43,421 bases of DNA. It comes from Kocuria tytonicola (GTDB lineage Bacteria; Actinomycetota; Actinomycetes; Actinomycetales; Micrococcaceae). Positions 32,728 to 41,940 of this stretch are shown piece after piece. Location of the stretch: NCBI RefSeq assembly GCF_003687455.1, contig NZ_PHOA01000010.1, positions 1 to 43,421 on the forward strand, written 5' to 3'. Numbering within the stretch: position 1 is the stretch's first letter; each line of letters opens with the position of its first letter. A program made the translations under genes and the position numbers. Below the pieces are notes generated by a model that did not search any database, was not told where the DNA came from, and saw only the letters and a program-made list of their open reading frames with translations.

Positions 32728-34221
32728 TCAGCGCGCCTCGGTCCGCGGGGCCTCCTCCACGTCGTCCTCCTCGCCGGTGGTCGTGAGCTCGGGCAGGCCG
32801 TTCTTCGCCACGTGGCGCTTGGAGAACTCGTAGCCGATGTTGGTGGCCACGAGGATCAGCACGCCCGCCAGCAGGCTGTAGTACCAGTGCGGGTTGGAGA
32901 GGTCGAACATGATGTAGAGCGAGAGGACGCTCAGGAACACCAGGCACACCCAGTTGGTCACGGGCGCGCCGGGCATCTTGAAGTGCACGCCCGGAAGGAG
33001 TCCGCGGGAGACCTGGCGGCGGTAGCCCAGGTGGGACACGAAGATCGAGATCCACCCGAAGAGCACGAACACCGAGCAGGCGCTGAGCACCACCTCGAAC
33101 GCGTCCGAGGCGCCCAGCACGTAGATCAGCGCGATGCCCAGCAGGTCGAAGCCGAAGATGCAGACCAGCGCGCCGGAGGGCACACCGCGCTCCGAGACCT
33201 TGGACATCACCTCGGGGGCCTGTCTGTGGGCGGCCAGGTTCCGCAGCAGGCGCACGCACGCGTACAGGGTGGCGTTCACGCCGGAGACTGCCGCGGTGAG
33301 CACCACGAAGTTCATGATGCCCGCGAGCGCCGGGATGTTCAGGGAGGACAGGGCGGTCACGAACGGGGACTGCTCCCCGGAGTACTGGTCCGTGGGCAGC
33401 AGCATGGACAGCACCAGGATGGAGCCGATGTAGAAGATGGCAATGCGCAGCACCACGGAGTTGATGGCCTTGGGCATGGACTTCTCGGGATCCTTGGCCT
33501 CACCCGCGGAGACGCCCACGATCTCGATGGCGGAGAACGAGAACACCACGCCGGTCATCACGACCACGAGCACCAGCACCCCCTGGGGGGCGAAGCCCTG
33601 GTTCCACAGGTTGCTCACGGACGCGGCCGTGGGGGCGTGGAAGATGTCCCCGGCCACCACCAGGATGATGCCCGCGGCCAGGAACAGCAGGATGGCGAGC
33701 ACCTTGATGGCCGCGGCCCACGTCTCGATGAAACCGTAGAGCTTCACGCTCAGCAGGTTGCAGCCCACGATCACCATGGCGGCCACGAGCGAGGGGATCC
33801 ACCCCGGGATCTCCGGCCACCAGAACTGCACGTACACCGCGAGCGCCGCGATCTCGCCCACGCCCGCCACGGCGGAGAGCGCCACGTAGATCCACCCGGT
33901 CATGAACGCGAACCGGTCCCCCACGAACTCGCGTGCGTAGGACACCCACGCGCCCGTGGTGGGGCGGTGGATCACGAGTTCCCCGAGGGCCCGCATGAGC
34001 AGGTACACCACGGTGGAGACCACCAGGTAGGACACGATCAGGGCGGGACCGGCCGCGGCGAGACGTCCGCCGATGCCCAGGAACAGGCCCACGCCGATGG
34101 CACCGCCGATGCCGATCATCTGGATCTGGAAGTTGCCCAGGGACTTCTTGTACCCCTGGTCACCCCGTTCCTGGTAGACGGGCATGGGGCCGGTGGCCGG
34201 TGCCTGGGGATCGAAGGGCAT
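32728..34221 (-). CDS. APC-family amino-acid permease
   Basis: A 497-residue transporter of the amino acid-polyamine-organocation superfamily, AAT (proline/aromatic/GABA permease) group. The first helix carries the GIGGAIGVGLFLGIG binding loop, and about 12 helices follow. The SFSAIEIVGVSAGEAKDPEK motif after helix 6-7 and EPEKSMPKAI-like sequence are typical. The exact amino acid cannot be read. ATG 34221 has CAGGAG 6 nt upstream, the same AGGAGAACCCATG context as the ThDP enzyme. It is divergent from amidohydrolase 1, with short tandem repeats in its predicted leader. Confidence 0.92.
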   Translation of the reverse strand: MPFDPQAPATGPMPVYQERGDQGYKKSLGNFQIQMIGIGGAIGVGLFLGIGGRLAAAGPALIVSYLVVSTVVYLLMRALGELVIHRPTTGAWVSYAREFVGDRFAFMTGWIYVALSAVAGVGEIAALAVYVQFWWPEIPGWIPSLVAAMVIVGCNLLSVKLYGFIETWAAAIKVLAILLFLAAGIILVVAGDIFHAPTAASVSNLWNQGFAPQGVLVLVVVMTGVVFSFSAIEIVGVSAGEAKDPEKSMPKAINSVVLRIAIFYIGSILVLSMLLPTDQYSGEQSPFVTALSSLNIPALAGIMNFVVLTAAVSGVNATLYACVRLLRNLAAHRQAPEVMSKVSERGVPSGALVCIFGFDLLGIALIYVLGASDAFEVVLSACSVFVLFGWISIFVSHLGYRRQVSRGLLPGVHFKMPGAPVTNWVCLVFLSVLSLYIMFDLSNPHWYYSLLAGVLILVATNIGYEFSKRHVAKNGLPELTTTGEEDDVEEAPRTEAR

Positions 34222-34280
34222 GGGTTCTCCTGGGTGCGAGGGGCAGGACGACCGGGTGGGCTCGGCTCTGCGCGGCGCCG

Positions 34281-34318
34281 GCGGTGCGGTGCAGGTGGAG
34301 CGGTGCGGCGCAGGTCGA
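34281..34318. repeat. 19-bp tandem duplication
   Basis: GCGGTGCGGTGCAGGTGGA (34281-34299) is followed directly by GCGGTGCGGCGCAGGTCGA (34300-34318), with two mismatches. It precedes the heptamer array and may be decayed from the same slippage-prone region. Confidence 0.75.
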
Positions 34319-34330
34319 GCAGTGCCGAGC

Positions 34331-34356
34331 GCTGAGTGCTGAGTGCTGAGTGCTGT
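34331..34356. repeat. Heptamer tandem repeat GCTGAGT x 3.7
   Basis: Units at 34331-34337, 34338-34344 and 34345-34351 are perfect, followed by a partial GCTGT. The predicted permease transcript start (about 34355) falls at its edge, so the array would be the first bases of the leader. Heptamer copy-number changes would alter leader length by 7 nt. Confidence 0.85.
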
Positions 34357-34361
34357 CCACG

Positions 34362-34367
34362 AGGGTA
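34362..34367 (-). promoter_or_regulatory. Candidate -10 box for the permease gene
   Basis: On the minus strand TACCCT fits TANNNT. It predicts a start near 34355 and a leader of about 134 nt that begins with the heptamer repeats. Confidence 0.4.
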
Positions 34368-34689
34368 GCGCCCCGCCCAGTGACCTGGAGAACATCGCGC
34401 ACCGGTCCCGGTGCCGGTGCAGGCGGCTCCGGTCGGGCCGGCGACGGCGCGCGGACCGGACGGGTGGACGCGTTCACCCAGGCGGGCGCGGGAGTGCCGG
34501 TCACCAGGGCCTCCGCACGGCTGCGGTGCGGCACAGGCCTGCCGGACCGTTCAGCAGGGCACGTGACACGGCGCACCTCCGCGCGAGAGCATGGGGAACC
34601 GCCGCGCGTCCCCGGACCGGCCGGCGGCGGCACGTCGGGCAGACGTGCCTCCACGGTCCGCAGCCCGCGATCCCCGAGGACGGCGCCCC

Positions 34690-36363
34690 ATGGCTCTCGA
34701 CGTCATCTACCGCAACGGCAGCATCCACACGCAGGACCCGGACCGGCCGGTGGTGCACTCCCTGGGGGTCCACGGGGGCAGAGTCGTGAGCCTGGACGAC
34801 GAGCTGCCCACGGAGGTGTTCGAGCGTTCGGTGGACCTGCACGGTGCCACCGTGGTGCCCGGTTTCCACGACGCCCACTGCCACCTCACCATGCTGGGCG
34901 AGACCCTGGTGCAGGCGGACCTGCGCCCCTCGACCGTCTCGACCATGGCCGAGCTGCTCGACGTCGTGGCCGCCGCCGCGCGCGGGGCCGCACCGGGCGC
35001 GTGGGTCCTGGGCCAGGGCTACGACCAGAACCACCTGGGCGGCGAGCACCCCACGGCCGAGGAACTGGACGCCGTGGCACCGCAGAATCCCGTGTGGCTG
35101 TGGCACAACTCCCGGCACATGGCGGTGGTCAACACCGCGGCGTTCGAGGCCGCCGGGTACCCGGGACGCACCGGGTTCACGGTCCCCGAGGGCGGCAGCG
35201 TGCCGCTCGACGCGAACGGCGCCGCCCGGGGACTGCTCGAGGAGACGGCGCGCGGCCTCGTCTCCGGAGCCATGCCGCCCAAGACCGCCGCGCAGGTGGC
35301 CGAGCAGATCGGGGCCGCGAGCGACGTCGCCCTGGCCGCCGGGATCACGTCCGTCACGGAACCGGGGCTGGGCGCCCCGGAGCACCTGGGGCAGTCCGTC
35401 ACGGACGTCGCGGCGTACCAGCTCGCGCGCGAGCAGGGGCGACTGGGGGTGCGCGCCACCGTCATGCCGTACCTGACCACGCTGCACACCGTGGGCCCGC
35501 AGGACGCGCACGACGAGGCCACGGACCTGGCGGACCGGCCCTTCGGCCTGGACCTGGGTCTGCGCACGGGGCTGGGGGACGAGCGGCTGCGGATCGGGGC
35601 GGTCAAGGTGCTCTCCGACGGTTCGCTCATCGGCCGCTCGGCCTTCATGACGGAGGACTACGCGGCCGACGCCGCACGGGGAGTCGACAACGCGGGGTAC
35701 CTGCAGTTCTCGCGGGACTGGCTCGCGCAGCACCTGGTCGCGGCGCACGCCAACGGCTGGCAGCTCGCGGTGCACGCCATCGGCGACGGCGCCGTGGACG
35801 TGGTCCTGGACGTGCTCGAGGAGGCGCAGCGGCGGTTCCCGCGCGAGGACTGCCGCCACCGCATCGAGCACTTCGGCGTGGCCAGTGACGAGCAGGTGGC
35901 GCGCGCCGCGGCCCTCGGGGTGGTGCCCGTGCCGCAGGGGCGGTTCGTGAACGAGCTCGGGGACGGGGTCGCCACGGCCATGGGCGAGCGGCGCACCCGG
36001 CTGTGCTACCGCATGAGGTCCCTGCTGGACGCCGGGATGCAGGTCCCCGCCTCCACCGATGCGCCCGTGGTGGACTCCCCGCCGCTGGCCAACATCCACG
36101 ACATGGTGAACCGGCGCACCGCCTCCGGGGCGCAGTTCGTGCCCGAGGAGTGCCTGACGGTGGCGCAGGCCGTGCACGCCTACACCGTGGGCAGCGCGTA
36201 TGCCTCCCACCAAGAGCATGAGAAGGGGCGGCTGGTCCCGGGGATGCTCGCGGACTTCGCGGTGCTCTCCGCGGACATCTTCGCGGTGGACCCCACGACC
36301 ATCAAGGACCTGGGCGTGACGGCCACGGTGGTGGGCGGTGAGGTGGTGCACGGGACGCTGTGA
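34690..36363 (+). CDS. YtcJ-like metal-dependent amidohydrolase 1
   Basis: An amidohydrolase-superfamily TIM barrel of 557 residues with the YtcJ-type domain layout (small beta domain, barrel, then beta domain). Metal ligands are His63 and His65 (DAHCHL), the Lys in AVKVLSDGSL, and His in LAVHAIGDGAVD and HRIEHFGV. The catalytic Asp is in STDAPVVD. Members hydrolyse amide, carbamate or ester bonds; the substrate is unknown. ATG 34690 has GAGGAC about 8 nt upstream. It precedes a ThDP enzyme and a second, distinct amidohydrolase on the same strand. Confidence 0.88.
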   Translation: MALDVIYRNGSIHTQDPDRPVVHSLGVHGGRVVSLDDELPTEVFERSVDLHGATVVPGFHDAHCHLTMLGETLVQADLRPSTVSTMAELLDVVAAAARGAAPGAWVLGQGYDQNHLGGEHPTAEELDAVAPQNPVWLWHNSRHMAVVNTAAFEAAGYPGRTGFTVPEGGSVPLDANGAARGLLEETARGLVSGAMPPKTAAQVAEQIGAASDVALAAGITSVTEPGLGAPEHLGQSVTDVAAYQLAREQGRLGVRATVMPYLTTLHTVGPQDAHDEATDLADRPFGLDLGLRTGLGDERLRIGAVKVLSDGSLIGRSAFMTEDYAADAARGVDNAGYLQFSRDWLAQHLVAAHANGWQLAVHAIGDGAVDVVLDVLEEAQRRFPREDCRHRIEHFGVASDEQVARAAALGVVPVPQGRFVNELGDGVATAMGERRTRLCYRMRSLLDAGMQVPASTDAPVVDSPPLANIHDMVNRRTASGAQFVPEECLTVAQAVHAYTVGSAYASHQEHEKGRLVPGMLADFAVLSADIFAVDPTTIKDLGVTATVVGGEVVHGTL

Positions 36364-36445
36364 ACCTTCCGGGCGGCGTCGGCCTCGTCGGGGGCGGGGA
36401 CGGGAACTGCAGACTCGAGGGGACGGGCTGCGCAGGGCCCGGCGG

Positions 36446-36451
36446 TAGGAT
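36446..36451 (+). promoter_or_regulatory. Candidate -10 box for the ThDP-enzyme gene
   Basis: TAGGAT fits TANNNT, 82 bp after the amidohydrolase 1 stop. It predicts a start near 36458 and a 100-nt leader that contains the hexamer array. Confidence 0.4.
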
Positions 36452-36502
36452 CGCCGCACGAGCCACCGCAGGTGCTCCCGGTCACACCCACGACCGGCAG
36501 GG

Positions 36503-36544
36503 CACCCGCACCCGCACCCGCACCCGCACCCGCACCCGCACCCG
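36503..36544. repeat. Hexamer tandem repeat CACCCG x 7
   Basis: Seven perfect units fill 36503-36544, ending 3 bases before the CAGGAG Shine-Dalgarno sequence (36548-36553) of the ThDP-enzyme gene. The frame through it is open and in phase with that gene, where it would read as Ala-Pro repeats from a GTG at 36472. Confidence 0.9.
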
Positions 36545-36558
36545 AGTCAGGAGAACCC

Positions 36559-38205
36559 ATGGCGCAGCAGTCCGCCGGCCACCTCATCGTCGAATCGCTC
36601 AAGGCCCACGGGGTGGAACGTGTGTTCAGCGTGCCCGGGGAGAGTTTCCTGGACGTGCTGGACGGGCTCTACGACTCCGGGGTGCAGAACGTGGTGTGCC
36701 GCCAGGAGGGCGGGGTCACCTACATGGCCGAGGCGCACGGCAAGCTCACCGGGCGGCCGGGCGTGGCCATGGTGACCCGCGGGCCGGGTGCGTCCAATGC
36801 CTTCGTAGGTATCCACCTGGCGTGGCAGGACTCCACTCCCCTGGTGCTGTTCGTGGGGCTCGTCCCGGTGGCCCACCGGGAGCGGGAGGCGTTCCAGGAG
36901 TTCGACCCGCACCAGTGGTTCGGCTCCCAGGCCAAGCGCGTGCTGGTCCTGGACGACCCGGACAGGGCGTCCGAGTACGTGGCAGAGGCGTTCTTCGCGG
37001 CCTCGTCCGGGCGCCCCGGCCCCGTGGTGGTGGGCCTGCCCGAGGACGTCATCACCCGGCAGACCGACGCCCCCGTGGTCCAGCCCGTGCCCGTGACCGA
37101 GGGCGCGGTGGGGCGGGAGGACCTCGCGGACCTGCGCGCGGCCCTGGAAAGTGCGCAGCGCCCCGCGATCCTCGTGGGCGGGCCCCGCTGGACCCCGGAG
37201 GCCGCGCGGCAGGTCACGGAGTTCGCCGAGCGCCACGGCATCCCCGTGGTCTCGGACTGGCGCGCGGCGGACCGCGTGCCGGGCACGTCCCCCGTGAACG
37301 CGGGCGAGACCGGCTACGGCCGCAGCCGGGAGACGGTGGAGACGCTGGAGAACGCGGACGTGCTGCTCGTGGTGGGCGGCACCCTCTCGGACATCCCCAC
37401 GGACGGCTTCACGGTGCGCCAGGACCCCGCCGCGGTGAACTGGATCGTGAACATCGACTCCTCGTTGCGCCAGCACTCCGGTGCGGTGACCCGGCAGATC
37501 CTCGCCTCTCCCGTGGCGTTCGGGCGCGCCCTGGCCGAGCTGGAGCTCGGCGAGCACCCGGACTGGTCCGCGTGGCTCGAGACCCCCGTGGCTGCCCGCC
37601 GCAGGCGTTTCGAGATCCCGGCCACCGCGGGGAACAACGCCGAGGGCACCGCGGACATGGAACTGGTGATGAAGGCGCTCATCCCCCACCTGCCCGAGGA
37701 CGCCGCGGTGGTGTACGGCTCCGGGAACCACACCGCATGGGCCAACACGTACGTGCCCACGGGTGCGTTCCCGTCGCAGCTCTCGGTACGCAACGGCACC
37801 ATGGGCTACTCCGTGCCCGGCGCGGTCTCCGTGTCCCTGGAGCAGCCGGAGCGGTTCGTGTTCGCCATCGCCGGGGACGGCGAGTTCCTCATGAACTCGC
37901 AGGAGCTGGCCACCGCCCGCCAGTTCGGCGCCCACCCGCTGATCATCGTGGTGGACAACGGCCAGTTCGGGACCATTCGCGCCCACCAGGAGAACCACTA
38001 CCCCGGCCGCGTCTCCGGCACCCAGCTGCAGAACCCGGACTTCGCCACCGTGGCGCGCGGCTACGGGGCCTTCGGTGCGCGTCTGGAGCGCAACGAGGAC
38101 ATCGAGGGCGTCATTGCCGACGCCGTCCGCGCCGTCACCGAGGACCGGGTCCCGGCCGTGGTGCACGTGCTCGCGGACCCCGCGAAGCTGCTCCCCGGCA
38201 TGTAG
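36559..38205 (+). CDS. Thiamine-diphosphate-dependent enzyme (ALS/benzoylformate decarboxylase-like)
   Basis: A 548-residue ThDP enzyme with the full PYR-central-PP domain layout. The catalytic Glu50 is in CRQEGGV. The central domain begins at about 195. The ThDP/Mg motif runs from GDGEFLMN to VVDNGQFG near residue 435-465. It resembles acetolactate synthase large subunits and 2-oxo-acid decarboxylases such as MdlC. No ilvN-like small subunit is adjacent and ilv genes are absent, so a decarboxylase or lyase role in catabolism is more likely. ATG 36559 is supported by CAGGAG, 5 nt away; a longer Ala-Pro N-terminus from 36472 is less likely. Confidence 0.88.
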   Translation: MAQQSAGHLIVESLKAHGVERVFSVPGESFLDVLDGLYDSGVQNVVCRQEGGVTYMAEAHGKLTGRPGVAMVTRGPGASNAFVGIHLAWQDSTPLVLFVGLVPVAHREREAFQEFDPHQWFGSQAKRVLVLDDPDRASEYVAEAFFAASSGRPGPVVVGLPEDVITRQTDAPVVQPVPVTEGAVGREDLADLRAALESAQRPAILVGGPRWTPEAARQVTEFAERHGIPVVSDWRAADRVPGTSPVNAGETGYGRSRETVETLENADVLLVVGGTLSDIPTDGFTVRQDPAAVNWIVNIDSSLRQHSGAVTRQILASPVAFGRALAELELGEHPDWSAWLETPVAARRRRFEIPATAGNNAEGTADMELVMKALIPHLPEDAAVVYGSGNHTAWANTYVPTGAFPSQLSVRNGTMGYSVPGAVSVSLEQPERFVFAIAGDGEFLMNSQELATARQFGAHPLIIVVDNGQFGTIRAHQENHYPGRVSGTQLQNPDFATVARGYGAFGARLERNEDIEGVIADAVRAVTEDRVPAVVHVLADPAKLLPGM

Positions 38206-38241
38206 TCCGAGCCCCGCACGGCGGCGCCGCGGCGCCACGCC

Positions 38242-38262
38242 CCCGGGCCACGGGAGCCCGGG
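38242..38262. terminator. Small hairpin after the ThDP-enzyme gene
   Basis: CCCGGGC (38242-38248) pairs with GCCCGGG (38256-38262) around 7 nt, 36 nt past the stop. It has no T-tract, so its role as a terminator is uncertain. Confidence 0.35.
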
Positions 38263-38383
38263 CGTTGTCCGCCCCGTGGCCAGGCGCGTGCGCTGCGGCA
38301 CCCGCCGTTCGGCACCGTGGCGCGGTCCCCGCCGGGCGCCCGGGTGAGCGCGAGGTGCCCGACCCGGCGCGGCGGCGGCGTCG

Positions 38384-38389
38384 TAGGGT
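38384..38389 (+). promoter_or_regulatory. Candidate -10 box for amidohydrolase 2
   Basis: TAGGGT fits TANNNT and predicts a leader of about 58 nt containing GAGGAG. It directly follows a GGCGGCGTCGT element. Confidence 0.4.
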
Positions 38390-38453
38390 GGTGCCTGACG
38401 ACCGGCGGCTGCCGGGCCGTCGCCGTGCCCGGCGCACCACGAGGAGTTCCCCG

Positions 38454-40082
38454 ATGTACCGCTTGTTCCACAACGCCACGGTCCACGCCATGAACCCGGC
38501 CACGGGCTGGACGCCGCAGGGGCAGTGGCACTCCCACGACATGCCCCACCCCAACGCGATCCTCACCTCCGAGGACCGGATCGTGGCGGTGGGCGAGTAC
38601 CGCGAGCTGCGGGACCTGGCCCCGCTGGGCACCGAGCGCACGGACCTGGGCGGGACGTATGTCCTGCCGGGCATGGGCGACGGCCACATCCACTCCGCCA
38701 TGTACTCGCGCTCGCTCATCGAGCCGGACATGCGCCACTGCACCACCCTTGACGAGGCCCTGGCCGTGCTGCGGCCCTACGTGGAGCAGGCCCGGGTGGA
38801 CCCCACCATCACGTGGATCTTCGGCGGGCAGTGGAACATCAACGCGTGGACCACGCCGCAGCGCCCGGACCGGCGGGTGCTGGACTCGGTGGCCCCGGAC
38901 GTTCCCGTGGCGCTGAGCTCCCTGGACCTGCACACCCTCTGGTTGAACTCCCGGGCGCTGCAGGAACTGGGCCTGGACCGCACGGTGAAGGACCCGGACG
39001 GCGGGGAGTTCGAGCGGGACGAGCACGGCGAACTGACCGGCGTGCTCAAGGAGGCAGCGGCCATCCCCATCCGGGACGGGCTCATGCAGTCGGACGTCTC
39101 CGGAAGCATCGACTCCTATCTGCCCCTGGGCCAGCGGGAGCTGCTCAAGCGGGGCATCACGTCCCTCCACGACATCGACGGCGTGGACTGCCTGCACGCC
39201 TACCGGAAGCTGCACGAGCGCGGCGAGCTGGACCTGCGCGTGCACAAGATCCTGCGGCAGGAGCAGATCCAGGACTTCATCCAGCGCGGGATCCGCACCC
39301 ACTCCGGGGACGAGTGGATCTCCATGGGTCCCCTCAAGCTCTTCGCGGACGGTGCCCTGGGCTCCCACACGTGCCACATGTCCGAGGCGTGGCCGGGCAC
39401 CCACGACCACGGGATGGCCGTCATGGAGCCCGGGGAGATCGAGCACTGGATCCGCACGGCGGCCTCGGCCGGGATCGCGGCGGCGGTGCACGCCATCGGG
39501 GACCAGGCCGCCACGGAGGCCCTGGACGCCATGGCGGCGAGCCAGTCCGTGGCCCGCGCGTTCGGGCTGCGCCACCGGATCGAGCACGCGCAGTACATCA
39601 AGCGCAGCGACGTCCCCCGGCTGCGCGAGCTGGGGGTCACGGCCTCCATGCAGCCGTTGCACTGCACCACGGACATCCCGCTCAACGGCTTCCTGGCGGA
39701 CCGCGACCTCGTGGCGTACGGGTGGAACACCCTGCGGCAGGCTGGCGTGGAGCTGGTCTTCGGCTCGGACGCCCCCGTGGAGGACCCCAACCCGTTCCAC
39801 GGCATCCACGCCGCCATCACCCGCACCCGCGACGGCGCCCCCGAGGGCGGCTGGCAGCCCCACGAGGTGGTCACCCGCCCCGAGGCCGTCACCTACTACA
39901 CCCACGCCGTGGCCCGCGCGTCCTACGAGGAGAACCTCAAGGGCTGCCTGGCCCCCGGCATGCTCGCGGACTTCGTGAGCGTGGACCGGGACATCTTCGC
40001 CGTGGACGCCGAGGCCGTGCGCGACACGGTGGTGGAGGCCACCGTGGTGGGCGCCCAGATCCGCTACCAGCGCGAGGACTGA
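38454..40082 (+). CDS. YtcJ-like metal-dependent amidohydrolase 2
   Basis: A second amidohydrolase TIM barrel, 542 residues, clearly divergent from amidohydrolase 1 and not a recent duplicate. Metal ligands are His78 and His80 (DGHIHSAM), the Lys in PLKLFADGALGSHTCHM, and His in AVHAIGDQAATEAL and HRIEHAQYI. The Asp is in FGSDAPVEDPNPFHG. ATG 38454 has GAGGAG 7 nt upstream. Its own -10 box and a GC-rich leader suggest independent transcription from the ThDP gene. The substrate is unknown. Confidence 0.88.
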   Translation: MYRLFHNATVHAMNPATGWTPQGQWHSHDMPHPNAILTSEDRIVAVGEYRELRDLAPLGTERTDLGGTYVLPGMGDGHIHSAMYSRSLIEPDMRHCTTLDEALAVLRPYVEQARVDPTITWIFGGQWNINAWTTPQRPDRRVLDSVAPDVPVALSSLDLHTLWLNSRALQELGLDRTVKDPDGGEFERDEHGELTGVLKEAAAIPIRDGLMQSDVSGSIDSYLPLGQRELLKRGITSLHDIDGVDCLHAYRKLHERGELDLRVHKILRQEQIQDFIQRGIRTHSGDEWISMGPLKLFADGALGSHTCHMSEAWPGTHDHGMAVMEPGEIEHWIRTAASAGIAAAVHAIGDQAATEALDAMAASQSVARAFGLRHRIEHAQYIKRSDVPRLRELGVTASMQPLHCTTDIPLNGFLADRDLVAYGWNTLRQAGVELVFGSDAPVEDPNPFHGIHAAITRTRDGAPEGGWQPHEVVTRPEAVTYYTHAVARASYEENLKGCLAPGMLADFVSVDRDIFAVDAEAVRDTVVEATVVGAQIRYQRED

Positions 40083-40206
40083 CCGGCCCCGGGGACTGCG
40101 CCCGGCGGCGTTGTCCCGGCAGTCGACGCCGCCCGCTCACCGCGCGCAGCGGCGTCGCCCACCGCACCGCCCGGCCCCCACGTGGCCGTCCCCACGCCGA
40201 CACGAC

Positions 40207-40240
40207 GCCGCCCCCGCGCCTGTGCAGGCGCGGGGGCGGC
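40207..40240. terminator. 14-bp bidirectional terminator hairpin
   Basis: GCCGCCCCCGCGCC (40207-40220) pairs perfectly with GGCGCGGGGGCGGC (40227-40240) around TGTGCA. It lies between the convergent stops of amidohydrolase 2 and the minus-strand aldehyde dehydrogenase. Confidence 0.6.
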
Positions 40241-40260
40241 GGGTGCGGCGCGCGGGGGCG

Positions 40261-41640
<1,380 letters not shown>

Positions 41641-41646
41641 GGCCCC

Positions 41647-41652
41647 AGCGTA
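41647..41652 (-). promoter_or_regulatory. -10 box of a leaderless ALDH promoter
   Basis: On the minus strand TACGCT fits TANNNT and is followed by GGGGCC (6 nt) and then ATG 41640. This is the same geometry as disA and serS. Confidence 0.55.
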
Positions 41653-41867
41653 GGCGTCGTCACACCCAGGTGGCAGGGGTTTCACCCTGGGCGAGAGCAC
41701 ACGACGACGACGCCCGGTGCCCCCCGGCTGCCGAGCCGGCCGTCCGGCGTCGCGCCCCCGTAAGACGGCCCGTCGTGGCCGGCGTCACGAACCGGCACAT
41801 TCGACGCGTCAGCGGGTTGCCCCAGGACAATGGAGGATTCCGGCCCGGCGCCCCTTGCGCCCGGGCA

Positions 41868-41873
41868 TACGAT
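41868..41873 (+). promoter_or_regulatory. Candidate -10 box for the right-hand ALDH
   Basis: TACGAT fits TANNNT, with a leader of about 61 nt carrying GAAAGGA before the ATG at 41941. The 41641-41867 stretch otherwise holds one GACGACGACGCC element and no gene. Confidence 0.4.
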
Positions 41874-41940
41874 GAACGCAGACAGCTCTGTCCCACGAAC
41901 CCGAGACCGAAGCGCACCCGTGCGCGCCGAAAGGACACAG

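Larger units (their letters stand above)
34222..34689. other. 468-bp divergent control region
   Basis: This is the largest gap of the window, between the permease and amidohydrolase 1. I see no gene. It holds a 19-bp tandem duplication (34281-34318, two mismatches), a heptamer array (34331-34356) and a -10 box for the permease (34362-34367). Beyond these are GC-rich palindromes up to the GAGGAC Shine-Dalgarno sequence of amidohydrolase 1. A clear plus-strand -10 was not found. Confidence 0.6.

Noticed and set aside
36503-36544. Hexamer array as a CRISPR-like repeat
   Set aside because: The units are 6 bp with no spacers, and no cas gene is present.
36472-36558. Ala-Pro repeat as N-terminus of the ThDP enzyme
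   Set aside because: The frame is open, but CAGGAG sits immediately before ATG 36559 and no Shine-Dalgarno sequence precedes GTG 36472. I treat the repeat as leader, with low residual doubt.
36360-40082. A 1240-codon open frame that runs through the ThDP-enzyme gene into amidohydrolase 2
   Set aside because: Upstream of 38454 it is only the high-GC shadow of another frame. The real start has GAGGAG and the sequence before it has no protein-like character. It is not a fusion.
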